A stretch of 33,123 nt of DNA from Mesonia profundi (GTDB lineage Bacteria > Bacteroidota > Bacteroidia > Flavobacteriales > Flavobacteriaceae): contig NZ_JAVHUL010000036.1 in the NCBI RefSeq assembly GCF_031085155.1, positions 1 through 33,123 on the forward strand. The letters are read 5' to 3'. This document shows, piece by piece, positions 15,731 through 22,659 of this stretch. The position numbers and the translations under genes are program-made. How positions within the stretch are numbered: position 1 is the first letter of the stretch; every line of letters starts with the position of its first letter. The notes under the pieces were generated by a model that did no database searches, was not told where the DNA came from, and saw nothing but the letters and a program-made list of their open reading frames with translations.

Positions 15731-15922
15731 TTAGCCATCTTTCTCATTATCTGGCTCCTGACTTTGATCATCTCCTGTATCTGGTGTTGTATTGGGGTCT
15801 TGGGGGGACTCATTTCCTATGTTATCTCCCGCTGAAAAAGTTTCAGGGATGCGTTCGGGAGTACAGGAGTTGCTAGCTCCCAAAATCAATATTCCGATAA
15901 AAATTTTCTGTGTGTTGTTCAT
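15731..15922 (-). CDS. Small putative lipoprotein with acidic tail
   Basis: The chosen start, ATG 15922, gives 63 residues opening MNNTQKIFIGILILGASNSC, a lipoprotein-like signal with Cys20 in a loose lipobox. The longer open frame to 15997 adds basic residues that would spoil the signal and is rejected. The mature part is short and low in complexity: PERIPETFSAGDNIGNESPQ and then D/P/Q/E-rich residues ending DNEKDG. Similar tiny proteins with acidic tails occur near LytTR regulators in flavobacteria as far as I recall, but no function is known. It lies 236 nt downstream of the LytTR gene on the same strand. Confidence 0.6.
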   Translation of the reverse strand: MNNTQKIFIGILILGASNSCTPERIPETFSAGDNIGNESPQDPNTTPDTGDDQSQEPDNEKDG

Positions 15923-16104
15923 GTTTGTGGTGTTAAGAATGAATACTACTTTTCTACGCCCTCCTGTATGGAAGACTATTCTTAATTGCGCGCACAATCA
16001 ATTCATATATAAGCCGAAGTTAGCTTCAATAACAGCTTGTCAAATAGAAATAGAGGCTTGTTTAGTGACAGGCATACTCCCAGAAGTGAACGATAACTTT
16101 TTGA

Positions 16105-16150
16105 GGGTGTGTACCCCTATGTCTCCCTAAAGGGGGATTTGATTGGGGGT
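16105..16150. repeat. CCCTAAAGGGGGAT-type palindromic repeat, single copy
   Basis: ACCCCTATGTCTCCCTAAAG then GGGGATTTGATTGGGGGTGG is one unit of the repeat that occurs doubled at 17851-17953 and 18375-18476. It sits directly after the LytTR stop and could also serve as its terminator. Confidence 0.6.
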
Positions 16151-16158
16151 GGCTGTGA

Positions 16159-16851
16159 CTAGTAGGATTCTTTTTTTAGGCATTCATTAAGGGCTTGCAT
16201 ACTGGCACGATAGCTTTTTGAAAAAGGAAGTGGGTGATTATGTCCCTTCACTTCACAAGTTTGCTTTCCAAAATGGATTCTACATATTTTAGAGGCATTG
16301 ACCATATAGCTTTTGTGGATTCTGAGGAAGTTAGAGGGCAGTCTATTTTGGTAGGTTTTCAAGGTTTTAAAACCATAGATTCTCTGCTTTTTACGCAGGT
16401 AGAATTCGGTAGTATTATTATCGGCTTTTAGAAAAAGGATATCTGTTAGTAATATATACCTATAATCCTGATAGGAGCGTATTCTAATTTTATCCCTTAC
16501 CTGTCTTCCTATTTTTTGCAAACAGTTTTTAAGTTCAAGGTCTTGTAAAGGATAGGATAAAAAGTGGAAGAGCTGGAGTTTCACTACGGTATAGGCCTGT
16601 ACTTTATGAGGAGAAATTAGGATGATATAAGACGAGGAGTAAGCTCGTTGAAGTGCATAAAGGTTTTCTATTGCTGGCAGTTCTTCTATAATCTCCACAC
16701 ACAGGAAGTGAGTATCAAAAGGGATATAATCTACTGCTTCTCCTAGATTATCCAGGCTTAGTATTTCTAAGAAAACATTTACTCGTAAAAGCGCTTGACG
16801 CAAGCTACTCCAATCTCTTTCTTTTTTAGCAATCAATACACAACTACGCAT
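16159..16851 (-). CDS. LytTR-family regulator with degenerate receiver
   Basis: This 230-residue protein has a C-terminal LytTR DNA-binding domain (about 120-225) with YILLTDILFLKADNNTTEFY and FLRIHKSYMVNASKI. The N-terminal 110 residues keep the length and strand pattern of a receiver but not its active site. The acidic pair is replaced by KKE, Glu53 stands where the phospho-Asp should be (CVEII), and no Lys precedes the cis-Pro position (FLSYPLQ). It probably works without phosphorylation, perhaps locked on by the Glu. It is divergent from an RteC-domain gene with 139 nt between, and its own start has a -7-like element just upstream. Confidence 0.87.
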   Translation of the reverse strand: MRSCVLIAKKERDWSSLRQALLRVNVFLEILSLDNLGEAVDYIPFDTHFLCVEIIEELPAIENLYALQRAYSSSYIILISPHKVQAYTVVKLQLFHFLSYPLQDLELKNCLQKIGRQVRDKIRIRSYQDYRYILLTDILFLKADNNTTEFYLRKKQRIYGFKTLKTYQNRLPSNFLRIHKSYMVNASKICRIHFGKQTCEVKGHNHPLPFSKSYRASMQALNECLKKESY

Positions 16852-16869
16852 CAGTCATAAATTCTCTTA

Positions 16870-16877
16870 CAAATATA
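16870..16877 (-). promoter_or_regulatory. -7 element of the LytTR gene
   Basis: On the - strand 16877-16870 reads TATATTTG, matching TAnnTTTG. Transcription would begin about 12 nt before the ATG at 16851. A -33 TTG at proper spacing was not found. Confidence 0.45.
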
Positions 16878-16990
16878 GGAGCTAGTAAAGATGATGTAGC
16901 TAAGGTTTTTACGTACTAAAAAGAAGGATTCTGCTTACTCCCCTAACTCTCCATTTCCTTATTTTCATTTTCATCTTAAATCTATATTTT

Positions 16991-17833
16991 ATGGAGGCCT
17001 ATAAAAAATTACTTTCTAAACTAGAAGAAGAGTTTGATCACTTAGAAACGGAGATTGATGATGCTCTTATGCGTGCCGAAAAAGGGATGGGACTTGGTAA
17101 GCAATATATCAATCAAATGAGAGGATTGGTTATTGACAGGGACTTTAACAACGAACAAGAAGAATGCTTCTTTTTTAAAAGTATTAAACCCCAAGCCGTA
17201 AGCAAGCTTATTTACTATATTAAACTTTTCAGTATAGAAAGTAAGCGCCCTCGTAGCAGTAAGAAAGCTAAAAAAAGATACTTACAACTAGAAATTGATA
17301 AGCTACAAAATTACTTTAATGAAAATCTAGAGTTTTATCATTACTATCGACGCGGTTCTGTAAACTTAGACCATCATTTCTTTTTGAGGAGGAAAGCGAA
17401 TTTTCGCTTACATCCCGACAGCATACATTTTGTTACCGACGCTCAATTTTCTACCAGTCATGACAGTTCTGTCGCTACGATTATTGCCTATGATATGCTA
17501 ATCGTCTATTTGCAAAAAGAAATAGAGCATATACTCTATCAGCAAAATGTTGTCCCTTTAAAAGTTAAAAAATCAATACCCACAGCCAAATGGTCCCACA
17601 ATAAAGTTGATCTCATAGAGCTCATTTATGCTTTACATACTACAGGAGCCATAAATGGAGGCGCTGCGAGTATTAATGAAATCGCTCTTTTGTTTGAACG
17701 GGTGTTCTCTATCGAATTGGGAGATTATTACCGTACTTTTTTGGAATTGCGTTCTCGTAAAATTAATCAGCTTAAATTTCTAGACCTTCTCAAATCTTCC
17801 CTATATCAACGAATGCTTGCGGCTGATGAGTAA
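16991..17833 (+). CDS. RteC-domain protein
   Basis: This 280-residue protein matches the RteC family along its length: an N-terminal helical part (EEEFDHLETEIDDALMRAEK), then FFFKSIKPQAVSKLIYYIKL, ENLEFYHYYRRGSVNLDHHF and the C-terminal LIELIYALHTTGAINGGAAS with YYRTFLELRSRKINQLKFLD. RteC in the Bacteroides element CTnDOT activates excision genes in response to tetracycline through RteA/RteB. Many flavobacteria carry chromosomal relatives without a transfer element, and no tet, mobilisation or integrase gene is visible here. It is divergent from a LytTR regulator, which may control it. Confidence 0.9.
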   Translation: MEAYKKLLSKLEEEFDHLETEIDDALMRAEKGMGLGKQYINQMRGLVIDRDFNNEQEECFFFKSIKPQAVSKLIYYIKLFSIESKRPRSSKKAKKRYLQLEIDKLQNYFNENLEFYHYYRRGSVNLDHHFFLRRKANFRLHPDSIHFVTDAQFSTSHDSSVATIIAYDMLIVYLQKEIEHILYQQNVVPLKVKKSIPTAKWSHNKVDLIELIYALHTTGAINGGAASINEIALLFERVFSIELGDYYRTFLELRSRKINQLKFLDLLKSSLYQRMLAADE

Positions 17834-17846
17834 CTCTAGCCTCTCG

Positions 17847-18333
17847 TCATCCCCTTGCTTCCCCTGAAGAGGGATGTTGTTTGGGGATGATTTCATATTC
17901 ATTTGCCCCCCTATGTCCCCCTAAAGGGGGATGTTGTTGGAGGTTATTTTCATATTGTTTTTTATTTCTTTTGAGTACGGTTTGGATGGAGTTCAAAACT
18001 TGGTTATTCGTGAATCGGATAATGGTTAAATCTTGAGATTCTAAAAGTTGGGTTCTTTTCCTATCTCTTATTATTTGCTTCTTGTTATTATGGTAAGCTC
18101 CATCTACCTCAATGACTAATTTTAGATGGTGACAATAGAAATCGACAATGAACCAATGGATGAGATGTTGCCTTCTAAACCTATAAGCCTTCTACGTTTT
18201 TATTTTTTAAGTACTTCCATAAAAAAAATTCTGAAGGAGTCGCGTTTTTGCGTAAAATTCTTGCCTTCTCAAATGAACTCGGAGGTGCTCCTTTAAACAT
18301 GCTTTGACTATGATACAAGTTCTTATACCCCAT
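17847..18333 (-). pseudogene. Frameshifted DUF559 (Vsr-like) endonuclease gene
   Basis: Reading the - strand from ATG 18333 gives MGYKNLYHSQSMFKGAPPSS and then ARILRKNATPSEFFLWKYLK, ending at an in-frame stop after VEGL. In the next frame the DUF559 core continues: RFRRQHLIHWFIVDFYCHHL, KLVIEVDGAYHN and LTIIRFTNNQVLNSIQTVLK. One extra base near 18184 explains the break (GAAGGC-TTATAGG instead of GAAGGC-TATAGG). The VDFYC and IEVDG motifs carry the nuclease fold acidic residues. The second frame runs on through the palindromic repeat before stopping at 17847. It is convergent with the RteC-domain gene and bracketed by direct repeats. Confidence 0.82.
17851..17953. repeat. Left direct repeat (CCCCCTAAAGGGGG palindromes) flanking the DUF559 pseudogene
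   Basis: This 103-nt copy holds CCCCTGAAGAGGG, GGGATGTTGTTTGGGGATGA and CCCCCTAAAGGGGG. It aligns end to end with 18375-18476, which lies on the other side of the nuclease pseudogene in the same orientation. It overlaps the 3' end of the pseudogene. Confidence 0.85.
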
Positions 18334-18374
18334 AAGTCAATTTACTGCTTTTATAGGTATGGAGCAAGTACACT

Positions 18375-18476
18375 CCCCCTCGCTCCACCTAAAGGGGGAT
18401 GTTGTTTGGGGATGATTTCATGTTCGTTTACCCCCTATGTCCCCCTAAAGGGGGATTTTTTTGAAGTTGTTTTCAT
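18375..18476. repeat. Right direct repeat flanking the DUF559 pseudogene
   Basis: This 102-nt copy has the same order of blocks as 17851-17953 (ACCTAAAGGGGGATGTTG, TTTGGGGATGATTTCAT, TATGTCCCCCTAAAGGGGG, GTTTTCAT), with roughly 85 percent identity by eye. The rest of 18334-18662 has no credible gene; the open frame at 18304-18543 is built on this repeat. Confidence 0.85.
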
Positions 18477-18662
18477 GTTACTGCTTAAAAGTGTTAAAAT
18501 TTCGAATAAAAACACCCCACTTGGGGGAATCTTGTGTTTTTAAGTTCTTTAGTCTCCCCAGTTTTGTAAGGTAAACTTTTTGAAGATGCATCTCGATAGC
18601 TTACCGTGCTAGTGGAATGAGCCGATAAAAATCATTCTTTTCACATTTTAAATTTTATTATT

Positions 18663-19418
18663 ATGGCCCAACAATCAGGTATTATCAAATTAAAAGGAAC
18701 CCTAGGAGGGATCTCTTTTTACAAGACCAGCGATGGCTATTTAGCCCGCGAAAAAGGAGGCGTGAGTGCGCAACGCATCGCTACCGATCCTGCATTTCAA
18801 CGAACCCGCGAAAACAATGCTGAATTTTCTACCGCAGGAAAAGCGGGTAAACTTGTTCGAAATTCGATACAAGTGTTGTTACAAACCGCTAGAGATAAGC
18901 GTTGTGTAGCTCGTTTAACCCGCAGTTTATTGGCAGTAGTCAAAACCGATGAGGTAAATGCTCGTGGCGAACGAAAAGTTCAAGATGGCAACATGCAGCT
19001 TATCAATGGCTTTGAGTTTAACCAAAACGGAAAGTTAGGCTCTACCTTTTTTACGCCTTTTGTCAGTGCTTTAGACCGCACTACGGGAGAACTTAGCGTA
19101 GACATAGATGCCTACCAAGCAGCAGTAAGAATTGCTGCCCCAAGAGGAACTACCCATTACCGGTTAAATTTTGCCGGAGTAGAACTGGATTTCGAAGAAC
19201 GAAATTTTAATTTTTCTATGGAGCAAACGGCTATTCTACCGCACACGAGTGTCGAACAAGTCGCCAGCAGCCTCACTGCCACTTTAACCGCCAACACGAC
19301 CTTACCGGTGTTAGGTGTATTGGGCATCGAATTTTTTCAGGAGGTCAATGCAGAGATGTATCCCCTAAAAAATGGCGCTTTTAATGCGTTGGCGGTGATT
19401 AAAATCGATCAGGTGTAA
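18663..19418 (+). CDS. Conserved Bacteroidota protein of unknown function (cassette gene 1)
   Basis: This 251-residue soluble protein has no signal peptide. The N-terminus MAQQSGIIKLKGTLGGISFY then REKGGVSAQRIATDPAFQRT and NNAEFSTAGKAGKLVRNSIQ is a type I recognise from uncharacterised flavobacterial proteins. The C-terminal half is strand-rich, with even hydrophobic spacing. The start, ATG 18663, follows an AT-rich leader. It overlaps the next gene at one base (TAATG), so four genes form one unit with a DUF5675 protein and two small membrane proteins. A phage-derived structural or cell-envelope role is possible, but nothing here proves it. Confidence 0.75.
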   Translation: MAQQSGIIKLKGTLGGISFYKTSDGYLAREKGGVSAQRIATDPAFQRTRENNAEFSTAGKAGKLVRNSIQVLLQTARDKRCVARLTRSLLAVVKTDEVNARGERKVQDGNMQLINGFEFNQNGKLGSTFFTPFVSALDRTTGELSVDIDAYQAAVRIAAPRGTTHYRLNFAGVELDFEERNFNFSMEQTAILPHTSVEQVASSLTATLTANTTLPVLGVLGIEFFQEVNAEMYPLKNGAFNALAVIKIDQV

Positions 19419-19813
19419 TGGAGCTGGTTTTAAAGCGAAGTTACTATCCAGAAGGCTGCAATGGCATTCTCCTTTTAAAAGGAAAAAAGATTTGCCATAG
19501 CATTGAACTCCCGTGGCGACAGAACCTAAAGTCAAGATCTTGCGTTCCCGAAGGAACCTACGGCTTGCAACTTAGGTTTAGTCCGCGGTTTAAATGGCAC
19601 CTCCAGCTACTGGAAGTTCCAGAAAGAGCACTCATCCTCATCCACCCGGCCAATGATGCCCAACGCGAATTACGCGGCTGCATCGCTCCGGTAAAAAGGC
19701 TTAGCGGCCCAGGTAGAGGCTTAGACTCTAGAATTGCTTTTCAGCAACTGAAACAATTGGTTTATCCCGTGTTACAGCGAAGAGAAGCGGTACACTTAAT
19801 TATTAACTCTTAA
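19418..19813 (+). CDS. DUF5675 family protein (cassette gene 2)
   Basis: This 131-residue protein fits DUF5675. Strand-rich N-terminal part LVLKRSYYPEGCNGILLLKG, then CHSIELPWRQN, CVPEGTYGLQLRFSPRF and the signature ILIHPANDAQRELRGCIAPV with His and Cys about 14 residues apart. The His/Cys arrangement recalls L,D-transpeptidase-like active sites, but the family function is not established. DUF5675 genes are often found in phage and phage-like lysis regions, and here the next two genes encode small membrane proteins. No signal peptide is visible. Start codon overlaps the upstream stop. Confidence 0.78.
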   Translation: MELVLKRSYYPEGCNGILLLKGKKICHSIELPWRQNLKSRSCVPEGTYGLQLRFSPRFKWHLQLLEVPERALILIHPANDAQRELRGCIAPVKRLSGPGRGLDSRIAFQQLKQLVYPVLQRREAVHLIINS

Positions 19814-19824
19814 TTCAAATACGT

Positions 19825-20055
19825 ATGAAAATCATAGAAAGAGCGAAAGCGCCCACGCCAAAATTTTTTAAGTGGCTGCGCACTATAGGATTGGGCTTAG
19901 CGGCTGTAGGCGGCGCTATACTAACGGCTCCCATAGCCTTACCCACCTTACTCACTAGCCTTGGCGGTTATTTTGCCGTAGCCGGTGGTATTTTAAGTGG
20001 TGTAAGTCAGGTGACCGTAGAGGACAAAAAAGAGAAGCCTCATGAAGCATCTTGA
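19825..20055 (+). CDS. Small Gly/Ala-rich membrane protein (cassette gene 3)
   Basis: This 76-residue protein has a basic N-terminus (MKIIERAKAPTPKFFKWLRT), one or two hydrophobic Gly/Ala-rich segments (about 20-60, GLGLAAVGGAILTAPIALPT) and a charged tail EDKKEKPHEAS. Size and topology are holin-like, but no family can be named. It starts 11 nt after the DUF5675 gene and its end overlaps the next gene by 14 nt. Confidence 0.7.
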   Translation: MKIIERAKAPTPKFFKWLRTIGLGLAAVGGAILTAPIALPTLLTSLGGYFAVAGGILSGVSQVTVEDKKEKPHEAS

Positions 20056-20215
20056 TTTGTCTTTTTGTGGAACTGTAGGAGGCACTGTAATGAGTGTACT
20101 TCCCATCCTGAATTCTCAGGAGATTATGAGAACGATAGCCCTAGCCGTCATTGGCGCGGTGGTGAGTTATATCGTAAGCTTTATCATTAAAGCGTATTTA
20201 AATAAGAAAGAGTAA
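20042..20215 (+). CDS. Small single-span membrane protein (cassette gene 4)
   Basis: This 57-residue frame begins at ATG 20042, inside the 3' end of the previous gene, and ends at 20215. It has a C-terminal membrane segment (about 30-51, TIALAVIGAVVSYIVSFIIK) followed by a basic end AYLNKKE. The frame is too short for usual ORF cut-offs, but the 14-nt overlap with the gene before it and the terminator 25 nt after its stop support a real gene. It could be a second holin-like or spanin-like partner; that is inference. Confidence 0.6.
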   Translation: MKHLDLSFCGTVGGTVMSVLPILNSQEIMRTIALAVIGAVVSYIVSFIIKAYLNKKE

Positions 20216-20240
20216 GTCGTTAAGACTGAAGTTGTATAAA

Positions 20241-20269
20241 GGCTGTCTGTATAAGGCAGTCTTTTTTTT
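20241..20269 (+). terminator. Intrinsic terminator of the four-gene cassette
   Basis: GGCTGTCT (20241-20248) pairs with AGGCAGTC (20254-20261) through six Watson-Crick and two G-U pairs around a 5-nt loop, directly followed by eight T residues. Confidence 0.85.
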
Positions 20270-20335
20270 GTTTGCTTTGTTGAAGTGGGAAGTGAGATAT
20301 TAGAACATAGATACTAGAGTCTAGAACCTAGACCA

Positions 20336-20693
20336 AAGACTTTTAGACCCACGACGCTTAGACTAAAAAAAGTGAAAAATGGGCTTCGATACAATTTTCT
20401 TTCGAGAATCACTCAGCACTTCGATACAAATTCCTTGCAGGAATTCACTCAGTGACCGTTTTGAGTAGTGAAAAAATAGAACCACGACGTTTAGACCCAC
20501 GACGCTTAGACTAAACAAAGTAAAAAGTAGGCTTCGATACACCTCGAAACTTCGGGGCTCGCGAAAATCACTCAGCCACCTTTTTAGTATGGAGTAGTTA
20601 GAGGTGAGAGGTGAGACGGGAGAAAATAGAATCAAGACGTTTAGAAACAGGACTGTTGGAATCAGGACTTTTAGACCCACGACGCTTAGACTA
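20336..20693. repeat. Second repeat field: three 15-bp minisatellites and covarying hairpins
   Basis: Minisatellites lie at 20336-20365 (2 units), 20484-20513 (2 units) and 20634-20693 (4 units), each ending in the same AGACCC/ACGACGCTTAGACTA pair. Between them are CTTCGATACA...CACTCAG hairpins at 20381-20416, 20419-20451 and 20531-20574, with different but self-complementary inner sequences (ATTTTC/GAGAAT, AATTCCT/AGGAATT, CCTCGAA/TTCGGGG). The open frame across it (20363-20725, - strand) is kept open by the 15-bp period and is not believed. No gene is seen in 20270-21537. Confidence 0.8.
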
Positions 20694-20886
20694 AAAAAAG
20701 TTTTCGAATTTGATTTCATTTTCAATTCCTCATCCCATCCCTAGCTCCGCCCGCGCCGGTCGGACGGGCCTTCCCCGAGGGAAGGGAACTTGTTAGGTAT
20801 TTTAAGTGAATCAATTACTCTCTAAAAAGAAGAGATGTAACGCTAAGTGTAAAAGTGAAAACAAAAACATTAAAGTAAGTAAACCC

Positions 20887-21063
20887 GGCCTATCGAAAGT
20901 TGCGCGTAAAATTGGCAGTGTAGTAAGCGTAAAAATTTTAGGCTGTTTGAGCCCGATGAAAATCGGGAGAGTTCCTAAAATTTAGCTTACAAACCTACAA
21001 TTTAGCGCTGGTTTCGTAAGCCTAGATCTTTTTGTTACTTTTTCCAGCGATGGGAAAAAGTAA
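20887..21063. repeat. Long imperfect palindrome element (copy B) with trailing hairpin
   Basis: The 136-nt palindrome 20887-21022 matches copy A at 397-532 except for three substitutions around the tip, where B has a CCCGAT/ATCGGG stem. The trailing hairpin (TTACTTTTTCC/GGAAAAAGTAA) is at 21035-21063, and identity continues to about 21117. Orientation is the same as copy A, 20,490 nt away. Confidence 0.85.
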
Positions 21064-21127
21064 AGAATATATATAGCACCTTAATGATTGTCGACTAACA
21101 ATACATATACATTAAAAGTTAGAAGTG

Positions 21128-21450
21128 AGGCTTCGATACATCCCGAAAATTCGGGGCTTGCGAAAATCACTCAGCCACCTTTTTGTTTAGATAGTAATCT
21201 TAGAAGTGAAACCTAAAAAGCTGGTCTCGAGTTAAAAAAGAAAGGTTAATTACCAACTTTAATAAAGATTGGAGGTTTTTGAATGATGCTATATAAATGT
21301 GATCGCTTCATGTCATGCTGAGCCTTTCGACTAGGCTCAAGACAGGCTTCGTAGCGGAGTGAAGCCCGCCTCTGGACGGGCAGGCATCTTCCCGTTATGA
21401 AACTGACAGATTTCTCGACTTAACTTGCGGTCGCTCGGAATGACACTCGC
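21128..21450. repeat. CTTCGATACA hairpin and REP-like block upstream of nagB end
   Basis: The hairpin CCCGAA/TTCGGG (21142-21155) sits between CTTCGATACA and CACTCAGCCACC. From about 21300 follows a near copy of the 2111-2210 repeat (GCCTTTCGACTAGGCTCAAG ... GACGGGCAGGCATCTT). No gene. Confidence 0.75.
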
Positions 21451-21537
21451 TTCCTGTCATACGTCTAGTTTCTAGTCTCTATATTCTAATCTCTCCTACG
21501 TCCTACGTCTTACCGTCTTAAGTCTCTTTTCTCAATA

Positions 21538-22317
21538 CTATATAATCTCCCCCGCCGCTTCATGGTCTAACACATACTCTACTTGGGCTAAGCTTTGTAG
21601 AAACGAAGCTGGGACTTCTGGAGTGATTTCCCCCTGAAGCGCCTTACTCACAATTTCTGATTTGCGTTCCCCTAAGGCCAATAGTAGAATCCTTTTAGCT
21701 TGGCGGATGGTATTTACGCCCATGCTTACCGCCTGCTGAGGGACTTGGTCTAAACCACCAAAATCTGCTTGGGCGTCTTCTCGGGTAACCGCATGTAAAT
21801 TGACTAAACGCGTGGCAGAATCAAAGGAGGAGCCGGGTTCGTTGAAGCCGATATGACCGTTGCGACCAATGCCCAACAATTGCAGGTCTAGGCCTCCAAA
21901 ACTGGCGATTTTATCTTCGAATTCTTTGCAGTAGTCAAGAATATCCTCTGTCTCACAACGCGTATGGGGAATGTGGATGTGCTGCGGCTTTATATTAACA
22001 TGCTTAAACAAATGTTCCTGCATAAAATAGGTATAGCTCTGCTCATCTTCTGGGTAAATGGGATAGTACTCATCTAAATTAAAACTCACTACATTGGCAA
22101 AGCTTAAGCCTTCGTTTTGATGCAAGCGAACCAATTCTTGATACACCCTTTTAGGCGTATTTCCCGTCGCCAGACCCAATACCGCCAACTTACCCTGCTT
22201 TTGCTGCTGGGTGATCAATGCTGCTATTTGCTGGGCTACGTAGATAGAGGCTTGCGTCGCATTAGCAAATAAGTTAAGTATGCGATCTTTAGAAGGCTTG
22301 TGGGAATTTGTTGACAT
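21538..22317 (-). CDS. nagB: Glucosamine-6-phosphate deaminase
   Basis: This 259-residue protein is close to the length of E. coli NagB (266). LGLATGNTPKRVYQELVRLH forms the phosphate loop, NLDEYY holds Asp82 (equivalent to the proton-shuttling Asp72), and GIGRNGHIGFNEPG holds His155 and Glu160. Asn153 replaces the Asp141 of E. coli, as in Bacillus-type enzymes. It converts glucosamine-6-P to fructose-6-P and ammonia, adjusting the supply of amino sugar precursors. Many Bacteroidota carry a longer NagB with an extra C-terminal domain; this one stops where that domain would begin (YVLDHEAAGEII). It lies at the distal end of the polysaccharide locus, 342 nt beyond the WecA-like gene. Confidence 0.94.
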   Translation of the reverse strand: MSTNSHKPSKDRILNLFANATQASIYVAQQIAALITQQQKQGKLAVLGLATGNTPKRVYQELVRLHQNEGLSFANVVSFNLDEYYPIYPEDEQSYTYFMQEHLFKHVNIKPQHIHIPHTRCETEDILDYCKEFEDKIASFGGLDLQLLGIGRNGHIGFNEPGSSFDSATRLVNLHAVTREDAQADFGGLDQVPQQAVSMGVNTIRQAKRILLLALGERKSEIVSKALQGEITPEVPASFLQSLAQVEYVLDHEAAGEII

Positions 22318-22659
22318 GGTAATTAAGAATTTTTATTTTAAATAATTTTTTGATTGTTTTAAAACGGCCTACCTATAATAAGAAATGAATGTCTTAAATC
22401 CTAAAGCTAAGCGAGCATTCTTTAGACTCCTTGGTTCTTGAACTTACCTGTTATCCTTCCGGAAGCCTTGAAAGTTTCTGAATCTCATTTCGCGATGGTG
22501 AAGGTTATAAGAGGGCGAGACGCTAAAGTGAGTTCAGCCTGCCAAAGCAAGAGGCATTTGAATTCGAAAATGTGCCGATTTAAAAATTTGATGATGTGAT
22601 ATTCGATTCTTGTCTCTTCATTCTATTTCTTAAAACTTATCTCCTAATAACGCTCACCA
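22318..22659. other. Intergenic gap, no gene seen
   Basis: This 342-nt stretch lies between the WecA-like stop and the nagB start. It holds a 10-bp palindrome CTTCCGGAAG near 22455 but no open frame of note and no clear promoter. It presumably contains the nagB promoter. Confidence 0.4.

Noticed and set aside
15792-16130. 112-residue + strand open frame
   Set aside because: It is antisense to the small lipoprotein gene and runs through a repeat, with no family resemblance.
16991-17833. RteC as proof of an integrated CTnDOT-like conjugative element
   Set aside because: No integrase, excisionase, mob, tra or tet gene is visible; many flavobacteria have stand-alone RteC-domain genes.
18304-18543. 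79-residue + strand open frame
   Set aside because: It is antisense to the DUF559 remnant and built on the CCCCCTAAAGGGGG repeat (PLAPPKGG-type reading).
20363-20725. 120-residue hydrophobic open frame on the - strand
   Set aside because: It is created by the 15-bp repeat (five codons) and shared hairpin repeats; other copies of the same repeats do not keep the frame.
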